Assembly (NCBI GenBank): GCA_012519635.1
Contig: JAAYPV010000077.1
Span: forward strand, 1-50,330
Length of the DNA: 50,330 bases
Reading direction: 5' to 3'
Source of the DNA: Clostridiales bacterium
Lineage (GTDB): Bacteria > Bacillota > Clostridia > Oscillospirales > Ruminococcaceae
Every line of letters starts with the position of its first letter. Within the stretch, counting starts at the first letter, position 1. Position numbers and translations under genes: made by a program. Under the pieces are notes generated by a model, which saw only the letters and a program-made list of their open reading frames with translations, searched no databases and had not been told where the DNA came from. Below are positions 35,426-44,197 of the stretch, in pieces.

Positions 35426-35496
35426 TTAAACTATACTAAACATACATAATATATATGTAATAGTGATTATAAATCAGAACAACACAAGCCACTCTT

Positions 35497-35533
35497 AAAA
35501 ATGTTTCTGACTAAGGATAGTCAAGCATTTTTA
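35497..35533 (+). terminator. Terminator-like hairpin in the cysP leader
   Basis: AAAAATGTTT (35497-35506) and GACTA (35509-35513) pair with TAGTC and AAGCATTTTT (35518-35532) around an AGGA loop, with a two-base bulge. The 3' arm ends in T5. It lies in the transcribed leader, upstream of a small ORF, so it may be an attenuator. Confidence 0.5.
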
Positions 35534-35565
35534 TATAAATTATGAGTGAAGAAAGGAAGATTATT

Positions 35566-35637
35566 ATGAAAGTGATAAACTTTATAGGAGTAATGTATTT
35601 AGAGTGTTGTAGTAATCGAATGTGTAGCTCAATGTGA
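35566..35637 (+). CDS. Candidate cysteine-containing leader peptide (23 aa)
   Basis: A short ORF with a good ribosome site (AAAGGAAG, about 8 bases upstream) encodes a 23-residue peptide ending LECCSNRMCSSM. It has three Cys and three Met among 23 residues, counting the start, and sits in the leader of the sulfate importer operon, 55 bases before cysP. A small hairpin GCTCA/TGAGC (35627-35639) spans its stop codon. Ribosome stalling at its Cys codons (TGT TGT and TGT) when Cys-tRNA is scarce could regulate the operon. No homologue is recalled with certainty, so this is a prediction from position and composition. Confidence 0.55.
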   Translation: MKVINFIGVMYLECCSNRMCSSM

Positions 35638-35692
35638 GCCATTTAAGTTATTATATTTCAAGTCATTATAAATTATAAAAGGGGATTATATT

Positions 35693-36736
35693 ATGAAAAA
35701 AAATTATAGATTAGCTAATAAAGCGATAGCAACAATTATTCTTTTTACAACAGTTTTAGGAACCTTTTCGGGATGCCTTAAACAGAATTCTTCAAAAAAT
35801 GCCAGTGTAGTAACGATTACAAATGTATCATATGACCCAACAAGAGAGTTATATGAGGATTATAATAAACTCTTTCAGGAGTATTGGGAAAAGGAAAAGG
35901 GTCAGAAGATTGAAATTATTCAATCGCATGGCGGTTCAGGTAAGCAGGCTCGTGCAGTTATAGAAGGAAATGAGGCAGATGTAGTTACTCTTGCACTTGA
36001 GGGAGATATAAATGAAATTCAAAATGCAGGGCTTATTGATAAGGATTGGGTTAAGGAGCTTCCTGATGACAGTTCACCATATACATCGACAATTGTTTTT
36101 CTTGTTCGTAAGGGAAACCCTAAAAATATAAAAGACTGGGATGATATCGTAAAACCTGGAATTGAAGTTATCACCCCAGACCCAAAAAGCTCAGGTGGAG
36201 CACGCTGGAATTTCCTTGCCGCATGGGCTTATGCAGATAAGATTAATAATGGTGACGAGGGAAAAAACAAGGAATTTTTGAAAGCACTTTATTCAAATGT
36301 AACAGTACTTGATTCTGGGGCAAGGGGTTCAACAACAACCTTTGTTGAGAATGGTCAGGGAGATGTGTTGCTTGCATGGGAGAATGAAGCACATTTATCC
36401 TTAAAAGAGCATCCGGGTAAGTTTGAGATTATAACTCCATCACTAAGTATTCTAGCTCAGCCATCAGTAACAGTAGTTGATGAGTATGCTAAAAGGCATA
36501 AAACAGTAGAAGTTGCAAAGGCATATCTTGAATATTTATATTCAGATGAGGCACAGCGCCTTGCGGGAAGAAATTATTACAGACCATCTAATTCAGAAAT
36601 ATTAAAGGAATTTAGTGACACATTTAATCTTGAGGTAGAGCTCGTCAACATCAATGACCACTTTGGGGGTTGGACAAAAGCAACTGAAAAGTTCTTTGCA
36701 GACGGGGCGATTTTCGACCAGATATATAAGAAATAA
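35693..36736 (+). CDS. cysP: Sulfate ABC transporter substrate-binding lipoprotein
   Basis: A 347-residue sulfate-binding protein, lipid-anchored through lipobox FSGC (Cys28). Family motifs include TNVSYDPTRELYEDYNKLF after the signal, SHGGSGKQARAVIEG, PDPKSSGGARWNFLAAWAYA and LDSGARGSTTTFVE, which line the oxyanion site. It delivers sulfate (or thiosulfate) to the permeases encoded just downstream. It is the first structural gene of cysPTWA. The leader upstream carries a LacI-type box, a terminator-like hairpin and a cysteine leader ORF. Confidence 0.95.
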   Translation: MKKNYRLANKAIATIILFTTVLGTFSGCLKQNSSKNASVVTITNVSYDPTRELYEDYNKLFQEYWEKEKGQKIEIIQSHGGSGKQARAVIEGNEADVVTLALEGDINEIQNAGLIDKDWVKELPDDSSPYTSTIVFLVRKGNPKNIKDWDDIVKPGIEVITPDPKSSGGARWNFLAAWAYADKINNGDEGKNKEFLKALYSNVTVLDSGARGSTTTFVENGQGDVLLAWENEAHLSLKEHPGKFEIITPSLSILAQPSVTVVDEYAKRHKTVEVAKAYLEYLYSDEAQRLAGRNYYRPSNSEILKEFSDTFNLEVELVNINDHFGGWTKATEKFFADGAIFDQIYKK

Positions 36737-36768
36737 AAGCCGCATATCTTACAGAGGAGAATAAAGTA

Positions 36769-37617
36769 ATGGCAAAATCAATTTTGTTTTTTAAGAAAAA
36801 GAAGGGAAATATTATTCCGGGTTTTGGGCTTTCTATGGGGATAACTATAACAATGCTTAGCCTTATCGTACTTATACCTCTGTTTTCGATTATTATAACT
36901 CTTTCTGATACGACGCTTGAGGATTTCTGGCAAATAATAAGCGATGAACAAACCATAGCAGCATATAAAGTCAGCTTGACCTGTGCTGGAATTGCAGCAG
37001 CGGTAAATTTTATCTTTGGAATCTTGCTCGCATGGATTTTAACAAGGTATCAGTTCCCGATGAAAAGATTTGTTGACGGATTAATTGAGCTACCATTTGC
37101 CCTGCCGACAGCAGTTGCTGGAATATCATTAACTACTCTTTATTCTGATAAGGGTTGGATAGGAAGTATTTTTTCTAAATGGGATATTAAAATATCATAT
37201 ACAAAAACAGGGATAACAATCGCAATGATTTTTATAGGAATTCCGTTTGTAGTGCGTTCTATTCAGCCCGTACTTGAAAAGCTAGATTTACAGTATGAGG
37301 AGGCAGCAGAAGTAATGGGTGCAAGCAGGTTCTGCATATTCCGACGAATTGTTCTGCCGGAAATTCTTCCGGCAGCTCTTGCTGGATTTGGGCTTGCATT
37401 TGCACGCAGCATAGGTGAATACGGAAGTGTAGTTTTCATTGCTGGGAATATTCCATATGAAACGCAAATAACACCTCTTATCATAATGAATAAGCTGGAG
37501 CAGTTTAATTATTCAGCAGCAACATCAATTGCACTTGTTATGCTGATATTTGCATTCATTATTTTGTTTAGCATAAATCTTTTGCAGTCGCTAATAAGCA
37601 GGATTGCTAATGGTTAA
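36769..37617 (+). CDS. cysT: Sulfate ABC transporter permease CysT
   Basis: A 282-residue inner-membrane permease with about six transmembrane segments and the EAA-loop motif EEAAEVMGASRFCIFRRIVL near 37299. The pattern FALPTAVAGISLTTLYSDKG is typical of the CysT/CysU branch. It forms the channel heterodimer with CysW. The start follows AGAGGAG, 32 bases after cysP. Confidence 0.95.
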   Translation: MAKSILFFKKKKGNIIPGFGLSMGITITMLSLIVLIPLFSIIITLSDTTLEDFWQIISDEQTIAAYKVSLTCAGIAAAVNFIFGILLAWILTRYQFPMKRFVDGLIELPFALPTAVAGISLTTLYSDKGWIGSIFSKWDIKISYTKTGITIAMIFIGIPFVVRSIQPVLEKLDLQYEEAAEVMGASRFCIFRRIVLPEILPAALAGFGLAFARSIGEYGSVVFIAGNIPYETQITPLIIMNKLEQFNYSAATSIALVMLIFAFIILFSINLLQSLISRIANG

Positions 37618-37656
37618 GGCATATGAGTAAGTTTTGAAGAGGAAATGGAGATAGAG

Positions 37657-38472
37657 ATGAAACAAAAGCGAAAACAAACACAATGGCTTCTTATTTTTAT
37701 TGGTATTGTTTTTATTACAATAATGTTGGTTCTTCCGCTTGCAACAGTGCTTGTTTATGCATTAAGACAGGGGTGGAATGCTTTTTATGGAGCCATTAAT
37801 GACGATTATACAAAGATGGCATTAAGCTTGACACTAAAAACTACAATTGTAGTGGTTATGATTAATACTCTTTTTGGAATTTTTGCTTCATGGGCGGTTA
37901 CAAAATATAGATTTCGAATAAAGCATATACTTACAACACTAATTGATATACCATTTTCAATTTCACCAATTATTGCGGGACTTGTATTTATTTTGGTTTT
38001 CGGAAGAATTGGCTGGGCATATCCTTTTCTTGAGAAATTTGACATATCAATTGTATTTGCAACGCCTGGAGTACATATTGTAACAATTTTTGTAACATTT
38101 CCATTTGTATTCCGTGAGCTTGTTCCAATTATGACAGCACAGGGAAGTGACGAGGAATCTGCAGCAGCACTGATGGGAGCAGGATGGATTAGAATATTTA
38201 GAAAAATAACGTTTCCACATATTAAGTGGGGGCTTTTGTATGGAATGATTTTGTGTACTGCAAGAGCCCTTGGTGAGTTCGGTGCTGTTTCAGTTGTATC
38301 AGGGCATCTTCGTGGAAAAACGGTTACACTTCCCCTTCATGTGGAGATTTTATTCAACGAATTTAAAATAACATCTGCATTTGCTGTATCATCAATACTT
38401 GTTATAATTGCAGTAATAATTCTTATAATGAGAAATATTGTTGAATATCGTGTCAAGAAAGAAGAAAGGTGA
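37657..38472 (+). CDS. cysW: Sulfate ABC transporter permease CysW
   Basis: A permease of about 271 residues with six transmembrane segments and the EAA-loop EESAAALMGAGWIRIFRKIT near 38155. The C-terminal RALGEFGAVSVVSGHLRGKT is typical of CysW. I chose ATG 37657 because GGAG lies 6 bases upstream; ATG 37645 has the ribosome-site bases too close. It is the second half of the sulfate channel. Confidence 0.94.
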   Translation: MKQKRKQTQWLLIFIGIVFITIMLVLPLATVLVYALRQGWNAFYGAINDDYTKMALSLTLKTTIVVVMINTLFGIFASWAVTKYRFRIKHILTTLIDIPFSISPIIAGLVFILVFGRIGWAYPFLEKFDISIVFATPGVHIVTIFVTFPFVFRELVPIMTAQGSDEESAAALMGAGWIRIFRKITFPHIKWGLLYGMILCTARALGEFGAVSVVSGHLRGKTVTLPLHVEILFNEFKITSAFAVSSILVIIAVIILIMRNIVEYRVKKEER

Positions 38473-38476
38473 GCAC

Positions 38477-39535
38477 ATGTACGTTGAGTTAAGAAACATA
38501 AATAAAAAATTCGGTAACTTTCAGGCTGCTGACAATATTAGCTTTTCTATTGAAAAGGGGAGTCTGATTGGACTTTTAGGGCCTTCAGGAAGTGGAAAAA
38601 CAACAATTCTGCGTTTAATTGCGGGGCTAGAAGATCCAGATAGCGGTGATATATTTATTGATGGTAAAAGGGTGAATGACCTTGAACCAAGCCATAGAGG
38701 AATAGGCTTTGTTTTTCAGAATTATGCCCTTTTCAGGTATATGACCGTATTTGATAATATTGCATTCGGACTGGAGGTTCAGAAAAAGGATAAGGCATAT
38801 ATTAAAAAAAGAGTAAGTGAATTAATTAGCTTAATTGGACTTGGGGGACTTGAAAATCGTCGCCCCCATCAGCTTTCAGGGGGTCAGAAGCAAAGAGTAG
38901 CCTTTGCAAGGGCTCTTGCACCTAATCCAGCACTTTTGCTATTAGATGAGCCTTTTGCAGCAATTGATGCAAAGGTTCGTAAGGAGCTTCGTTCATGGCT
39001 CAGAGAAACAATAAACAAGGTTGGAATAACAAGTATATTTGTAACTCATGACCAGGATGAGGCAGTTGAGGTAGCAGATAAGATTATTATTACAAATCAT
39101 GGTCGTATAGAACAAATGGGGACACCGGTGGATATATACAAAAATCCGACAACACCGTTTGCAGCTAAATTTATTGGAGAATCGTCTACGATTGAGAATT
39201 ATTATAATCTTCATGGCTTTTCAAGGGATGAAGGATATGACAAGGCTATAATTCGGCCTGAATTTGTGAGTATAAGCAAGTTAGGCAAAGAAATTTATCC
39301 GCATGCATCAGAGCAGGGAATTGTGAAGGAAGTATTTTTTCGTGGAAATATGTTAGAGGTTAAAATAAGTATTGCTGATAATGAAATAATAGCCTATCGT
39401 TCACTTGAAGATGAGGAGCTTGTTCCGGGTGAGAAAATAAGTGTACTAATTTATCGTTTGTATCTTTATAATGAGGATAGTGTGAGACTGATTGAAAATG
39501 AGATTCTCACTAGTCGCCCAGAGTTTTCTATTTGA
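38477..39535 (+). CDS. cysA: Sulfate ABC transporter ATPase
   Basis: A 352-residue ATPase with Walker A GPSGSGKTT, signature LSGGQKQRVAFARAL, Walker B LLLLDEPFAAID and the H-loop FVTHDQDEA. A C-terminal regulatory (TOBE-like) extension of about 110 residues follows. It energises the CysTW channel. The ATG at 38477 is 4 bases after the cysW stop, with an AAAGGTGAG site overlapping that stop, so translation is probably coupled. It is the last gene of the operon. Confidence 0.95.
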   Translation: MYVELRNINKKFGNFQAADNISFSIEKGSLIGLLGPSGSGKTTILRLIAGLEDPDSGDIFIDGKRVNDLEPSHRGIGFVFQNYALFRYMTVFDNIAFGLEVQKKDKAYIKKRVSELISLIGLGGLENRRPHQLSGGQKQRVAFARALAPNPALLLLDEPFAAIDAKVRKELRSWLRETINKVGITSIFVTHDQDEAVEVADKIIITNHGRIEQMGTPVDIYKNPTTPFAAKFIGESSTIENYYNLHGFSRDEGYDKAIIRPEFVSISKLGKEIYPHASEQGIVKEVFFRGNMLEVKISIADNEIIAYRSLEDEELVPGEKISVLIYRLYLYNEDSVRLIENEILTSRPEFSI

Positions 39536-39536
39536 T

Positions 39537-39573
39537 AAAAATAAGCCCATAGTTCATCTACGGGCTTTATTTA
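39537..39573. terminator. Bidirectional terminator between cysA and the metal ABC operon
   Basis: AAGCCC pairs with GGGCTT (with an inner TAG/CTA), flanked by A-rich and T-rich runs. It lies between two convergent genes. Confidence 0.7.
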
Positions 39574-40323
39574 GTATGTATTTAAAAAGAAGTCATATTG
39601 TTCGCGTTTTTTAATACTGACATTAAAGGCCTGTTCAATAGCATTGGATTTAATTATTTCCTGAGGTGTGCCTAGAGCAAGTAATCTGCCATTTGTCATT
39701 ACAGCAATTTTATCTGCAAATTCAATTGCATTTCCTATATTATGCATGACAGTAACAATACATTTTCCTTCCTTTTTTAGCTCAACAAGAATTTTTTCAA
39801 GTTCAAGTTGGTGAACAATATCAAGATAAGTTGCTGGCTCATCAAGAATAATATTTTGTGTATTTTGAGTTAAAAGCATTGCTATATATGCACGCTGTCT
39901 TTCTCCACCAGAAAGCAGAGAAAGAAGCAGATTGGATTTTTCGTGGATGCCAAGCCTTTTCATTGCCTGTTTAGCAATTTCTCTATCCTCATTACTGTAA
40001 ATTCGTGGGTAACCAATCCATGGAAAACGCCCATGAAGAACAAGTGTCTCTACCGTAATATCTGGAACTAACCTAAATTGGGGAAGAAGTGCAACATTTT
40101 GTGCAATTTCCGTTCTTGACATTTCAGTAATTAGCGTGTTGTTAATAAGTATCTCTCCACTTGTTGAAACGATCTGACCACAGCAGGCTGATAATAGAGT
40201 ACTTTTACCGCACCCATTTGGTCCGATAACGGCAGTGATTTCGCCATCATTAAAGGTGGCAGATATATTTTTAACAGCATGATATCGGCCATAAAAGCAT
40301 GATAAGCATTCAATTTTAATCAT
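39571..40323 (-). CDS. FecE/FepC-type metal-chelate ABC ATPase
   Basis: A 250-residue ATPase of the iron-siderophore/cobalamin/heme importer family. Walker A is GPNGCGKST, the signature is LSGGERQRAYIAMLL, Walker B is NIILDEPATYLD, and the H-loop is TVMHN. It is the last gene of a minus-strand operon of binding protein, permease and ATPase. ATG 40323, which overlaps the permease stop by 8 bases, follows AAAGGAG. Context next to a sirohydrochlorin chelatase suggests iron or a tetrapyrrole/cobalamin ligand; this is inference. Confidence 0.92.
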   Translation of the reverse strand: MIKIECLSCFYGRYHAVKNISATFNDGEITAVIGPNGCGKSTLLSACCGQIVSTSGEILINNTLITEMSRTEIAQNVALLPQFRLVPDITVETLVLHGRFPWIGYPRIYSNEDREIAKQAMKRLGIHEKSNLLLSLLSGGERQRAYIAMLLTQNTQNIILDEPATYLDIVHQLELEKILVELKKEGKCIVTVMHNIGNAIEFADKIAVMTNGRLLALGTPQEIIKSNAIEQAFNVSIKKREQYDFFLNTY

Positions 40324-41314
40324 GACGCCTTCTCCTTTCCCTAAAGACAAGCCAAATAAAGAATGGAACACCAATATATGCTATAATTATTCCGACGGGA
40401 ATTTCATATGGGGAAAAGGCGGTTCTTGCAACAGTATCACAAATTAGCAGAAAGGTAGAGCCTGTCATAACTGAGGAAAAAATCCATATTCTCTTTGAAC
40501 AGCCTTTGAGCAGAAATTTTGTCATATGTGGAACAATCAGCCCAATAAATCCTATAAGACCTGCAAAGCTAACTGCTGCACCTGCAAGTACAGCAGCAAT
40601 TATAAGGAAAAGAAAGCGATAAAAGGAGACATTAAGTCCAAGAGAAAGAGCATTTTTTTCACCAAGTCCTAAAATGTCCAGTTCTTCTGAAAGAAACAGC
40701 ACAATGATGATTCCAACAAAAACCATTAAACCAGTTGGCTTTAGTATTTCGAATGTAACGCCAGAAAGTCCTCCATTTTGAAAATCACGCAAGCCACTCA
40801 TAATTTCAGGGTAGAAGGTTGCGAATGTACTTATGCCAGCATTTAAAAGGCTTGACACTGCAATTCCAGAAAGTATGATAGTCAGTTTTGACGCACCTGC
40901 ATTTTTTGCAATTGAGCATACAGTGATTACAGTAATAAAGGCACCGATAAATGCAGCAACGGGAATGGCAAGCACATATTCTGGGAAAAGTGCCATACAA
41001 AAAGTAACAGCGAGTCCCGCACCCGAATTTACACCGATTATTCCAGGACTTGCAAGAGGGTTAGAAAGAACAGTTTGAATGAGAACACCTGAAACAGCAA
41101 GACCTGCACCTGCGATAATGGCGGCAAGAATTCTTGGAAGTCTGGCATAATAGAGTATCCTGCCTTCAACAGATTGATTTTTACTTGTAAAGCCATTGAT
41201 TATTTCGGATATGTTCATTTTAACAGAGCCAACTGAAAATGCAAGTATAATAGAAATTATAAGCATTAATAAAAGAAATAAAACAAAAAGCAGATGTTTA
41301 TACTTAGTTTTCAT
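40316..41314 (-). CDS. FecCD/BtuC-type metal-chelate ABC permease
   Basis: A 332-residue permease with about 9-10 membrane helices and family motifs RLPRILAAIIAGAGLAVSG near the N-terminus, NPLASPGIIGVNSGAG and GFIGLIVPHMTK. It forms a homodimeric channel with the ATPase downstream. I chose ATG 41314, which follows a GGGAG site and overlaps the end of the binding-protein gene by 11 bases. Confidence 0.94.
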   Translation of the reverse strand: MKTKYKHLLFVLFLLLMLIISIILAFSVGSVKMNISEIINGFTSKNQSVEGRILYYARLPRILAAIIAGAGLAVSGVLIQTVLSNPLASPGIIGVNSGAGLAVTFCMALFPEYVLAIPVAAFIGAFITVITVCSIAKNAGASKLTIILSGIAVSSLLNAGISTFATFYPEIMSGLRDFQNGGLSGVTFEILKPTGLMVFVGIIIVLFLSEELDILGLGEKNALSLGLNVSFYRFLFLIIAAVLAGAAVSFAGLIGFIGLIVPHMTKFLLKGCSKRIWIFSSVMTGSTFLLICDTVARTAFSPYEIPVGIIIAYIGVPFFIWLVFRERRRRHD

Positions 41315-42236
41315 ACAAAATCTCCCATAAAAAAATGTATGCCTCATTCCAGCGATTATTAGGCTTTAGGTGAAATAAATCCTTAGGCAGTATTATGTAG
41401 TTTTCATTTTTAACAGCTGAAAGTTCTGTCCATGCAGGGTTTGAAAAAAGAGCATTTTCTAGAGTCTTTTCATTGTCACTATCGGAATTTCCCATATTCA
41501 CAGCAAAAATATAGTCTGGATCTTCCTTGATAATAGCTTCCATGCTCAGTTCATCAAGCAAATTTTTTTGGTTATCTGTAATGTTTATACAGCCTAAGTC
41601 CTTCAGCATAGCACCTGCACTGTTATCTGCATTGCGTGCAGTAACTTTTCCTGCTCCTACTCTTAGAAGAAGAATTTTGGGCGAAGGTTTATCTTTGGCT
41701 TTTTCAATTATTGTATTGATTTCATTTTGAATTATAAGCCCATTTGATTCATATAAATCCTTTCGTCCTGTTATATCAGTAAAAATATCAAGTATATTAA
41801 GATAATCATCAAAAATTTGAATAGAAAGATATGCTACGGTTATTCCGGCAGCATTAAGCTGGTTGTACAGCTCTAAGTGACCACTTACATCTGATGAGAG
41901 AACAACAAGTGATGGATTAAGAGAAATAATTAGTTCAGCATTGGGTGAATGAAGACTTCCGATGTTATTAACATTATCAGGAAGATATAAATTTTCAAAG
42001 GCATCACTTGTTGTTGCATAAACAGTTCCTCCAGCAAGTTGCCATACATCAGCAAAGCTGCTGGTTGCAACAATAATATGTTCACTGTCACTAACTTTTA
42101 TTTGATTTCCAAGATTATCGGTAAATTCAATGTAATTTTTTTGTGTGTAATCAGAAGTATTCTGTGAGTTTGTATAGCTTTTACAGCTTGAAAACAAGAT
42201 AATAATTAAGATAATAGAATTAAATATTTTTTTCAT
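41304..42236 (-). CDS. Metal-chelate ABC binding lipoprotein (FecB/FhuD type)
   Basis: A 310-residue type III binding protein. It has a lipoprotein signal with lipobox FSSC (Cys18) and the family strand EFTDNLGNQIKVSD. The NIGSLHSPNAELIISLNPSLVV pattern follows, with the long backbone helix to the C-terminal lobe. It should capture a ferric siderophore, heme, cobalamin or similar chelate. It is the first gene of the operon, 54 bases from and divergent to the cbiK-like gene. Confidence 0.92.
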   Translation of the reverse strand: MKKIFNSIILIIILFSSCKSYTNSQNTSDYTQKNYIEFTDNLGNQIKVSDSEHIIVATSSFADVWQLAGGTVYATTSDAFENLYLPDNVNNIGSLHSPNAELIISLNPSLVVLSSDVSGHLELYNQLNAAGITVAYLSIQIFDDYLNILDIFTDITGRKDLYESNGLIIQNEINTIIEKAKDKPSPKILLLRVGAGKVTARNADNSAGAMLKDLGCINITDNQKNLLDELSMEAIIKEDPDYIFAVNMGNSDSDNEKTLENALFSNPAWTELSAVKNENYIILPKDLFHLKPNNRWNEAYIFLWEILYEN

Positions 42237-42290
42237 AGTGTGTATTCCTTTAAATAAATTTTTTAAATTAGATATAGGAGAAAACTTGAC

Positions 42291-42980
42291 ATGATTGACA
42301 AAAGTGCAATTATTCTTGTAGGTTTTGGAGATTTAAGTTTGCTTGAAAATGATTATCAGAAGACATTTCTAAGTTTTTCAGTTTTAAGTGCAAAAATTCT
42401 TAGTGAGATAAATTTAAGTGAATTTGACAATGCCTATATTCAACCTGTATATCTTCTTTCGGGGTATGAATATGATAGGCTTTGTCATGATGCTCAAGGG
42501 TTGCCTTTAAAGGCATTTGTAGCGAATCCACTTTTATCAGATGAAGAAGCTTTTTATAAAACAGCAAGAATACTTGGAGATAAATATTTAGGAGAAAATG
42601 TGCTTTTTATTGGTCATGGAACAAGCCACCCAGCTTGCAAGGAGGCATATTTTCAAATGCAACAGATTCTTCAGAAGGTTGGATTTACAAAATCTGAGGT
42701 AGGTGTACTTGAAGGAGAACCGAATGTGTATGACGCTATAAAAAGGCTTAAGAGCAAGGAGGTAAACAGGGTAACATTAGTTCCGTTTATGATTTCTAAA
42801 GGCAAGCATACTAAATGTGACATTTTTGGAGATAAGCCAGAAAGTGTACTTAGCATTTTAAAAAGTGAGGGAATTGTAGTGGAGGAATCAAGAAAATCAC
42901 TTTTAGAGTACCCTCAGATAAGGCAGATGTTTATAAATAATACAAAAGCTATTTTGAATATTCATAAACGCTTTCTCTAA
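42291..42980 (+). CDS. cbiK: CbiK-type sirohydrochlorin chelatase
   Basis: A 229-residue class II chelatase. The metal/base histidines are in FIGHGTSHPA (near 42610) and PFMISKGKHTKCDIFGD (near 42783), and the EGEPNVYDAI motif lies between them. Family members insert Co or Fe into sirohydrochlorin. No cobalamin synthesis gene is in the window, but a siroheme sulfite reductase is at 48792-49655. I therefore infer that it supplies siroheme by inserting iron, while the divergent importer supplies the metal. Metal specificity cannot be read from the sequence. The spacing AGGAGAAAACTTGAC-ATG is normal. Confidence 0.87.
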   Translation: MIDKSAIILVGFGDLSLLENDYQKTFLSFSVLSAKILSEINLSEFDNAYIQPVYLLSGYEYDRLCHDAQGLPLKAFVANPLLSDEEAFYKTARILGDKYLGENVLFIGHGTSHPACKEAYFQMQQILQKVGFTKSEVGVLEGEPNVYDAIKRLKSKEVNRVTLVPFMISKGKHTKCDIFGDKPESVLSILKSEGIVVEESRKSLLEYPQIRQMFINNTKAILNIHKRFL

Positions 42981-43968
42981 TTGTTAGCTTGTTTGGGAGA
43001 AAGATTTTCATTGGCAGCTTGTGGCGCTTTTGAATTCTGTCAATTAGCGTCTGAACAGCAATTTGTCCCATTTCAACAATCGGCATTCCAACAGTTGTCA
43101 GCATGGGGGATACATATCCAGCCATTTCGATATTATCAAGGCTTATTACAGAAATTTGTTCAGGAACCTTTATTCCACGCTCTTTAAAATGCTTTATTGC
43201 TGCAATAGCAGATATATCCGCTGAACAAAAGACAGCAGTTGGCAGTCCAGCTGAAGAGCGAGCAAGAATATCAGCACCATGACGCCCTCCAGCACTGTTT
43301 TGAGGACAGCTGCATATATACGAAGGTTCAAACGGCAGATTATTATTTCTAATAAAGTCAATATAAGCCTTGTATCTTACCTCGTCAGCTATTTCACCAA
43401 TGTAGGCTATTTTCCTGTGACCACATGAAACAAGATAGTTCATGGCAATATGCGTAGCCTCATATCCATCACATATAATTTGGTCCCAGCCTGCACTAAT
43501 TTCATTTCGCCCAGTATAGACAATATTTATGTATTGCTTTTCTAGGAAATTAATTATTTTACTATTTAAACGCCCTATAACTATTGCACCCTCAATGTTT
43601 AGCGATTGGCTTTTTTCAATAATATTATCTTTATCTATATCAAAAGCCGAGTATGAAAAACGCACGGGATAACCATTATTCATAGCATGCTGTTCAATAC
43701 TTCTTGAAAGATGTGCAAAAAATGGATTTTCGTCAAGCAATTTTGTTCGTCCAAGAATAGTAACTATTGCGCCACTTTGAGAAGTTGTTTTTTTTCCACA
43801 TTTAAGCTGTCGAGCATTAATATTTGGAGTATAGCCTGTTGTTTTTATTATTTCCCAGACACGCTCACGCACCTCGCGTCTGGCAAAGCTGTCGTCAGGG
43901 GAGTTTATTATTCTTGAAACTGTTGAAACTGAAACTCCGGACAGTGCTGCAATTTCTTTAAGTGTCAT
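42949..43968 (-). CDS. LacI-family transcriptional regulator
   Basis: A 339-residue regulator. The N-terminal LacI helix-turn-helix is TLKEIAALSGVSVSTVSRI with the hinge helix NINARQLKCG. A type I periplasmic-binding effector domain (about 60-335) follows. I chose ATG 43968: AAAGGA precedes it, and the longer frame from 44007 would overlap a TATAAT (minus strand, 43993-43998) that is probably its own -10. It converges with cbiK, overlapping it by 32 bases, and is divergent from aprA. LacI regulators usually sense sugars; its position between two sulfur operons sharing a LacI-type box suggests it controls sulfate assimilation. Confidence 0.92.
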   Translation of the reverse strand: MTLKEIAALSGVSVSTVSRIINSPDDSFARREVRERVWEIIKTTGYTPNINARQLKCGKKTTSQSGAIVTILGRTKLLDENPFFAHLSRSIEQHAMNNGYPVRFSYSAFDIDKDNIIEKSQSLNIEGAIVIGRLNSKIINFLEKQYINIVYTGRNEISAGWDQIICDGYEATHIAMNYLVSCGHRKIAYIGEIADEVRYKAYIDFIRNNNLPFEPSYICSCPQNSAGGRHGADILARSSAGLPTAVFCSADISAIAAIKHFKERGIKVPEQISVISLDNIEMAGYVSPMLTTVGMPIVEMGQIAVQTLIDRIQKRHKLPMKIFLPNKLTIRESVYEYSK

Positions 43969-44178
43969 AAAACATGTATTCCTTTCAATAGGATTATAAT
44001 AGAGCATTGTATATTATATAATTCCTATAAATCTTATATGAATTATATAATATAATACATGAACTTAATGGAAAAATCAATAGTTAAAATATATAATATT
44101 TATAATTTTTATAAATCAAATTTAGCCACCTTGTAAATAAATACTTAATAAAATTTATCCTGTCTGTAAGCTAGGTGT
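43969..44178. promoter_or_regulatory. Divergent promoter region, LacI-regulator side
   Basis: AT-rich sequence. On the minus strand a TATAAT (43993-43998) precedes the regulator start by about 25 bases; its -35 is poor. No other structure is seen in this part. Confidence 0.5.
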
Positions 44179-44189
44179 ATCGTTTGCGT
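44179..44189. promoter_or_regulatory. LacI-type half-site upstream of aprA
   Basis: ATCGTTTGCGT is the exact reverse complement of 35372-35382. It ends 9 bases before the aprA -35, with its central CG (44181-44182) 40 bases upstream of the -10. The other half of the palindrome is poorly kept here. Confidence 0.6.
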
Positions 44190-44197
44190 AATCTTCG

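Noticed and set aside
35430-35500. S-box (SAM) riboswitch or T-box upstream of the sulfate importer
   Set aside because: Neither the conserved S-box core nor the T-box GGTGGNACCGCG motif is present; only a simple hairpin and the small ORF are seen.
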